From: JAICMB01 sp963802915
GTDB taxonomy: Bacteria > Acidobacteriota > Terriglobia > Bryobacterales > Bryobacteraceae
DNA length: 64,000 bases
NCBI GenBank assembly: GCA_963802915.1
Contig: CAWDKQ010000007.1
Location: 626,234-690,233 of the forward strand
Direction of reading: 5' to 3'
The position numbers were made by a program, and so were the translations under genes. The first letter of the stretch is position 1, and each line of letters begins with the position of its first letter. Positions 60,978 through 64,000 of the stretch are shown piece by piece. The notes below the pieces were generated by a model that saw nothing but the letters and a program-made list of their open reading frames with translations, was not told the origin of the DNA and did no database searches.

Positions 60978-62228
60978 ATGATGCCGTCCCAAACCGTCCG
61001 TCGCACGCTAATGCTCTTGCAATTGGCTTGCCTTGCTCCTTCGCTCGGGAGCGCCTACTCCGTCTTGACCCACGAAGCGATCATCGATTCGATCTGGGAC
61101 ACCACTCTAAAGCCCATATTGCTGGCACGTTTCCCGAATTCGACTCCAGAGCAGCTCCGCGAAGCCCATGCTTACGCCTACGGCGGTTCGATCATCCAGG
61201 ACATGGGCTATTATCCCTTCGGCAGCAAATTTTTCAGTGACCTGGTTCATTACACCCGCAGCGGCGACTTCGTCGTCGCCATGATCAACGACGCCCAGGA
61301 CGTGAATGATTTCGCCTTCGCCCTAGGCGCCCTGGAACACTATTTTTCCGACACGACCGGGCACCCCGAGGGAGTCAACCGGGTTGTTCCGATGCTCTAT
61401 CCCAAGCTGGAGCGTAAATACGGTAATGCCGTGACGTATGAAGATAAACCCAGCGCGCACCTCAAGACCGAGTTCGGCTTCGACGTGCTGGAAGTGGCTC
61501 GCGGCAATTACGCGTCGCAGTCTTATCATGATTTCATTGGTTTCAAAGTTTCCAAGCCGCTCCTGGAGCGGGCGTTCCAGGACACCTATTCGGTACCGCT
61601 TAGCGATGTGTTCAAAGATCTCGATCTCGCCCTCGGCACCTATCGGCACACCGTAAGCGGCCTTCTCCCCGAGATGACAAAAGTTGCCTGGGCCGCCAAA
61701 AAAGACGAGATCCAGAAAGTTCATCCCAACATGACGGAGCGGCAGTTTCGCTACAACCTCTCAAAGTCCGACTACGAAAAGGAATGGAAAAACACTTACG
61801 AAAGGCCTGGGATCGGAGCGCGCATCCTGGCGTTCTTCTTCAAGATTGTGCCCAAGGTGGGTCCTTTCCAGGCGCTCGGATTTAAGATGCCCACGCCACA
61901 AGGGGAAACGATCTTCATGAAGAGCTTTGACGATACGCTCGCGCGCGCGAAGTCGGTAACCCCTGAGGTTCGTACGGATAAGCTCCAACTTGCCAACATC
62001 GATTTCGATACCGGCAATCCGACACGCCAGGGCGAGTACAAACTTGCCGACCAGACGTATGCCAAGCTGCTTGACGTCTACGCCGATAAGCATATAGTTC
62101 CGTCGGATGCGATGCGAACGAACATTATCGCGTTCTTTCAAGATCCAACGCTCATCAAGGATTCGAAGGCTTATACCGAACTCGCGGATCTGCGATCGAA
62201 TCTTACACCCGTCTCGGCTGCGCGCTGA
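60978..62228 (+). CDS. exported zinc-dependent phospholipase C-like protein
   Basis: 416 residues with a signal peptide (LMLLQLACLAPSLGSA). The PLC/P1-nuclease fold ligands are suggested by AYSVLTHEAIIDSIWD at the mature N-terminus, FFSDLVHYTRSGDFV and GALEHYFSDTTGHPEGV. These proteins use three zinc ions to hydrolyse phosphodiester bonds in lipids. The C-terminal half (after ~260) is not recognisable. GGAG precedes the ATG by six bases. galE follows 17 bases downstream. Confidence 0.82.
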   Translation: MMPSQTVRRTLMLLQLACLAPSLGSAYSVLTHEAIIDSIWDTTLKPILLARFPNSTPEQLREAHAYAYGGSIIQDMGYYPFGSKFFSDLVHYTRSGDFVVAMINDAQDVNDFAFALGALEHYFSDTTGHPEGVNRVVPMLYPKLERKYGNAVTYEDKPSAHLKTEFGFDVLEVARGNYASQSYHDFIGFKVSKPLLERAFQDTYSVPLSDVFKDLDLALGTYRHTVSGLLPEMTKVAWAAKKDEIQKVHPNMTERQFRYNLSKSDYEKEWKNTYERPGIGARILAFFFKIVPKVGPFQALGFKMPTPQGETIFMKSFDDTLARAKSVTPEVRTDKLQLANIDFDTGNPTRQGEYKLADQTYAKLLDVYADKHIVPSDAMRTNIIAFFQDPTLIKDSKAYTELADLRSNLTPVSAAR

Positions 62229-62245
62229 ATGCGATCCTAGAGTTT

Positions 62246-63217
62246 ATGGCGAAAATCCTGGTAACCGGCGGCGCCGGCTACATCGGTTCTACGACTGCTT
62301 ATGTTTTGAAGCAGCGCGGTTTCGATGTTGTGGTGGTTGACGATCTTTCCCATGGCTACGAGCACAATGTCCGCGACGTTCCGTTCCATAAGCTGAACAT
62401 TGCCGAAACGCGCGCCATGACGGACCTGCTGAGGTCTGAACAAGTGGATGCTGTGATCCATTTTGCGGCGTATATTTCGGTGGGCGAATCGACCCGCAAG
62501 CCGGAGCTGTATTTTGCCAATAATACCGGCGGCTCCATATCGCTGTTCAGCGCGATGCTCGAAGCGGGCGTTAAAAGGCTGGTGTTCTCATCGACAGCGG
62601 CCGTCTACGGCATGCCGGAGGTGATCCCGATTCCCGAGGAATCGCCGTTTGCGCCCGTGAATCCATATGGCGAATCGAAGGTGATGGTGGAAAAAATTCT
62701 CGGCTGGCTCGACCAGTTCCGCGAGTTCCGAAGCATCGCGCTACGCTATTTCAACGCCTGCGGCGCCGATCCTAAGTCGGGTCTCGGCGAAGAGCACGAA
62801 CCTGAAACGCACCTGATCCCGCTCCTCTTCAAAGCCGTCGAGACCGGGAAGCCGGTGACAATTTTCGGCGACGACTACGATACGCCAGACGGTACCTGTA
62901 TTCGCGATTACATCCATGTCAGCGATCTGGCGGATGCGCATGTTCTGGCAGTAGAAAAACTCTTGGCGGGCGGTTCGTCCGACGCTTTCAACGTCGGAAC
63001 GGGGACCGGGCAGTCGGTTTTGGAAGTGGTCCGTGCGACCGAAGAAGTGACGGGCAAAAGCGTGCCGCGCGAGATCGGTCCACGGCGCGAAGGCGATCCG
63101 CCCGAGCTTGTGGCAAACTCGGACAAACTTCGCCGCACGCTGGGTTGGAAGCCGCGCTACATGGACTTGAAGGATACTGTTAAGACTGCTTGGGATTTTG
63201 AATTGAGCCGCCACTGA
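62246..63217 (+). CDS. galE: UDP-glucose 4-epimerase
   Basis: 323 residues. It interconverts UDP-glucose and UDP-galactose. The NAD site is LVTGGAGYIGSTTAYVL, the catalytic residues are in SSTAAVYG and NPYGESKVMVE (YxxxK), with ALRYFNACGADP and GTCIRDYIHVSDLADAH downstream. It is somewhat short of the E. coli enzyme but complete. No ribosome site is strong, and the preceding gene is only 17 bases away, so it may be co-transcribed with it. Confidence 0.94.
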   Translation: MAKILVTGGAGYIGSTTAYVLKQRGFDVVVVDDLSHGYEHNVRDVPFHKLNIAETRAMTDLLRSEQVDAVIHFAAYISVGESTRKPELYFANNTGGSISLFSAMLEAGVKRLVFSSTAAVYGMPEVIPIPEESPFAPVNPYGESKVMVEKILGWLDQFREFRSIALRYFNACGADPKSGLGEEHEPETHLIPLLFKAVETGKPVTIFGDDYDTPDGTCIRDYIHVSDLADAHVLAVEKLLAGGSSDAFNVGTGTGQSVLEVVRATEEVTGKSVPREIGPRREGDPPELVANSDKLRRTLGWKPRYMDLKDTVKTAWDFELSRH

Positions 63218-63266
63218 GTCGATAGGGTGTGTTGCAAAATCCGTCATGAAATAGTTATCGCAACGA

Positions 63267-63866
63267 ATGGCGGGCATAGCACACTATATAGATATGCTGA
63301 TGGTGGATAGCAAGACCGGTAGTAGAGCCGGCATCGGAGTTACTCGGGACGAATTCGCGAATGCTTACGAGAGGGGCTTCGCGGGTACAGTGAGGATTCT
63401 TTGTGCGGTTGGCGTGCGGCGTCGATCCGATGCCGATGAACTGGCGCAAGCTGCTTGGGCACGAGGTTGGGAACGGTGCGCTAGCATCATTGACCCGCGC
63501 CGCATCACGCAATGGGTGAACGCGATCGCGATAAATATGTTTCGAAACTTGCGGCGGGGCGGACGCCGCTATGAGGTGCTCGGAGAGATCCCCTGCGCGC
63601 CGCAGATGTTCACGGCTTCCTGCGTGCGGCAGATGCTGGAGAAATGCGACCGCATGGACCGGGGTCTGCTGGAGTCCTTTTATATTTTCGGGAATTCGCT
63701 CGAAGAAATTGCGGCGATCAGCAATACGACACCTGGAGCCATGAGAGTAAGACTGTGCCGCGCCCGAAAACGCGCGCGCGATCAGCACAGTCCTTTAGAG
63801 AGATCTCAGTCGTATAGAGCCTCGACGAACCATTTCGAAGAGGGTTTGCCGCAAAAGATTCGATAG
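63267..63866 (+). CDS. ECF-like sigma-70 family protein
   Basis: 199 residues. The region 2-like part has DADELAQAAWARGWERCASIID, and the region 4 helix-turn-helix is RGLLESFYIFGNSLEEIAAISNTTPGAMRVRLCRARKRAR. It has no anti-sigma gene beside it. Starts at 63267, 63294 and 63300 are all in frame. TATATA at 63285-63290 favours one of the later two, and hence a nearly leaderless mRNA. The 3' end overlaps the convergent gene by 61 bases. Confidence 0.8.
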   Translation: MAGIAHYIDMLMVDSKTGSRAGIGVTRDEFANAYERGFAGTVRILCAVGVRRRSDADELAQAAWARGWERCASIIDPRRITQWVNAIAINMFRNLRRGGRRYEVLGEIPCAPQMFTASCVRQMLEKCDRMDRGLLESFYIFGNSLEEIAAISNTTPGAMRVRLCRARKRARDQHSPLERSQSYRASTNHFEEGLPQKIR

Positions 63867-64000
63867 AACTTATCGTTTGAAAGCGCGATGTCCCATTCGT
63901 CGCGATCCCACGGCGTTGTGGTCCACCACTCGCCGCAGGTACGCCACGGGCCCGCGGCAGTGACGACGCTGCCGTGAATATCGGATGCGTCCACGCGAAC
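63806..64000 (-). CDS. C-terminal end of an ImuB-like Y-family polymerase protein (truncated by window edge)
   Basis: 64 codons open to the window edge. The sequence AAGPWRTCGEWW, RDEWDIAL, YRIF and KWFVEALYD matches the closing block of ImuB/DUF6504 proteins, in which it normally reads GPWRTSGDWW...RDEWDV and RWFVEGVYD. ImuB is the catalytically inactive Y-family partner of the ImuA/DnaE2 mutagenesis complex. The main domains lie beyond the window. Confidence 0.75.
   Translation of the reverse strand, partial: VRVDASDIHGSVVTAAGPWRTCGEWWTTTPWDRDEWDIALSNDKFYRIFCGKPSSKWFVEALYD

Overview
The window reads as a chromosomal segment of an acidobacterium, most likely the Bryobacteraceae/Solibacter group. 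Direct pointers are two ~800-residue duplicated-permease (ADOP-type) ABC transporter genes, a VWFA-related acidobacterial surface protein, a decayed piece resembling the Solibacter C-terminal domain, several Tat/Sec-exported DUF1080-, DUF711- and mannonate-dehydratase-like proteins, and a moderately GC-rich, tightly packed layout with many stop/start overlaps. There are no rRNA or tRNA genes, CRISPR arrays, prophage or insertion sequences.

Layout. 1-6.3 kb: a Tad-type pilin-like/secretion cluster in which two TadE-like proteins are flanked on both sides by a TadG-like VWA protein paired with a lipid-facing or periplasmic redoxin-fold protein; both redoxin proteins have lost the catalytic CxxC. 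6.4-16.4 kb: a plus-strand housekeeping run (rimO, yacG, pgpA, an NHL-propeller protein, cinA, an amidohydrolase, a radical SAM enzyme, an ALDH7-type dehydrogenase, a small membrane protein, a GT39-like transferase). 16.4-18.2 kb: nitrite/sulfite reductase. 18.2-24.3 kb (minus): a secreted protein with a hairpin leader, a stand-alone Clp-type AAA+ ATPase, an SDR reductase and an ADOP permease. 24.4-29.2 kb: small conserved proteins, an outer-membrane barrel with a co-transcribed response regulator, and an MFS pump. 29.3-33.2 kb: pit-ppk, a phosphate uptake and polyphosphate unit behind a Pho-box-like site. 33.2-38.1 kb: an exported START-like protein, an AraC regulator with phased upstream repeats, a NarL-type regulator and argS. 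38.1-43.7 kb: ferredoxin, msrA, a fused diadenylate cyclase/YbbR protein, a triheme cytochrome c7, GNAT and SRPBCC proteins, apt, acylphosphatase and DUF1080. 43.8-53.4 kb: an ArsB-like transporter, two frameshifted genes (M20 peptidase, ADOP permease), the acidobacterial VWA protein, and Tat-exported DUF711 and mannonate-dehydratase-like proteins. 54.9-58.6 kb: trpC-trpF-trpB-trpA-aroQ, all overlapping, making tryptophan from anthranilate-phosphoribosyl intermediates and supplying prephenate. 58.5-60.9 kb (minus): allantoicase, allantoinase and a tiny membrane protein. 61-64 kb: an exported zinc phospholipase C-like protein, galE, an ECF-like sigma factor and the C-terminal end of an ImuB-like Y-family polymerase protein that runs off the window.

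The most unusual features are the paired VWA/cysteine-less redoxin modules around the Tad proteins, the CdaA-YbbR fusion, the Pho box ahead of pit-ppk, AraC-site repeats spaced at exactly two helical turns, a dispersed ~59-bp intergenic repeat present near 8.1 kb and 38.5 kb, several genes whose -10 box sits so close to the start codon that their mRNAs look leaderless, and a surface VWA gene whose only good start is an ACG codon.
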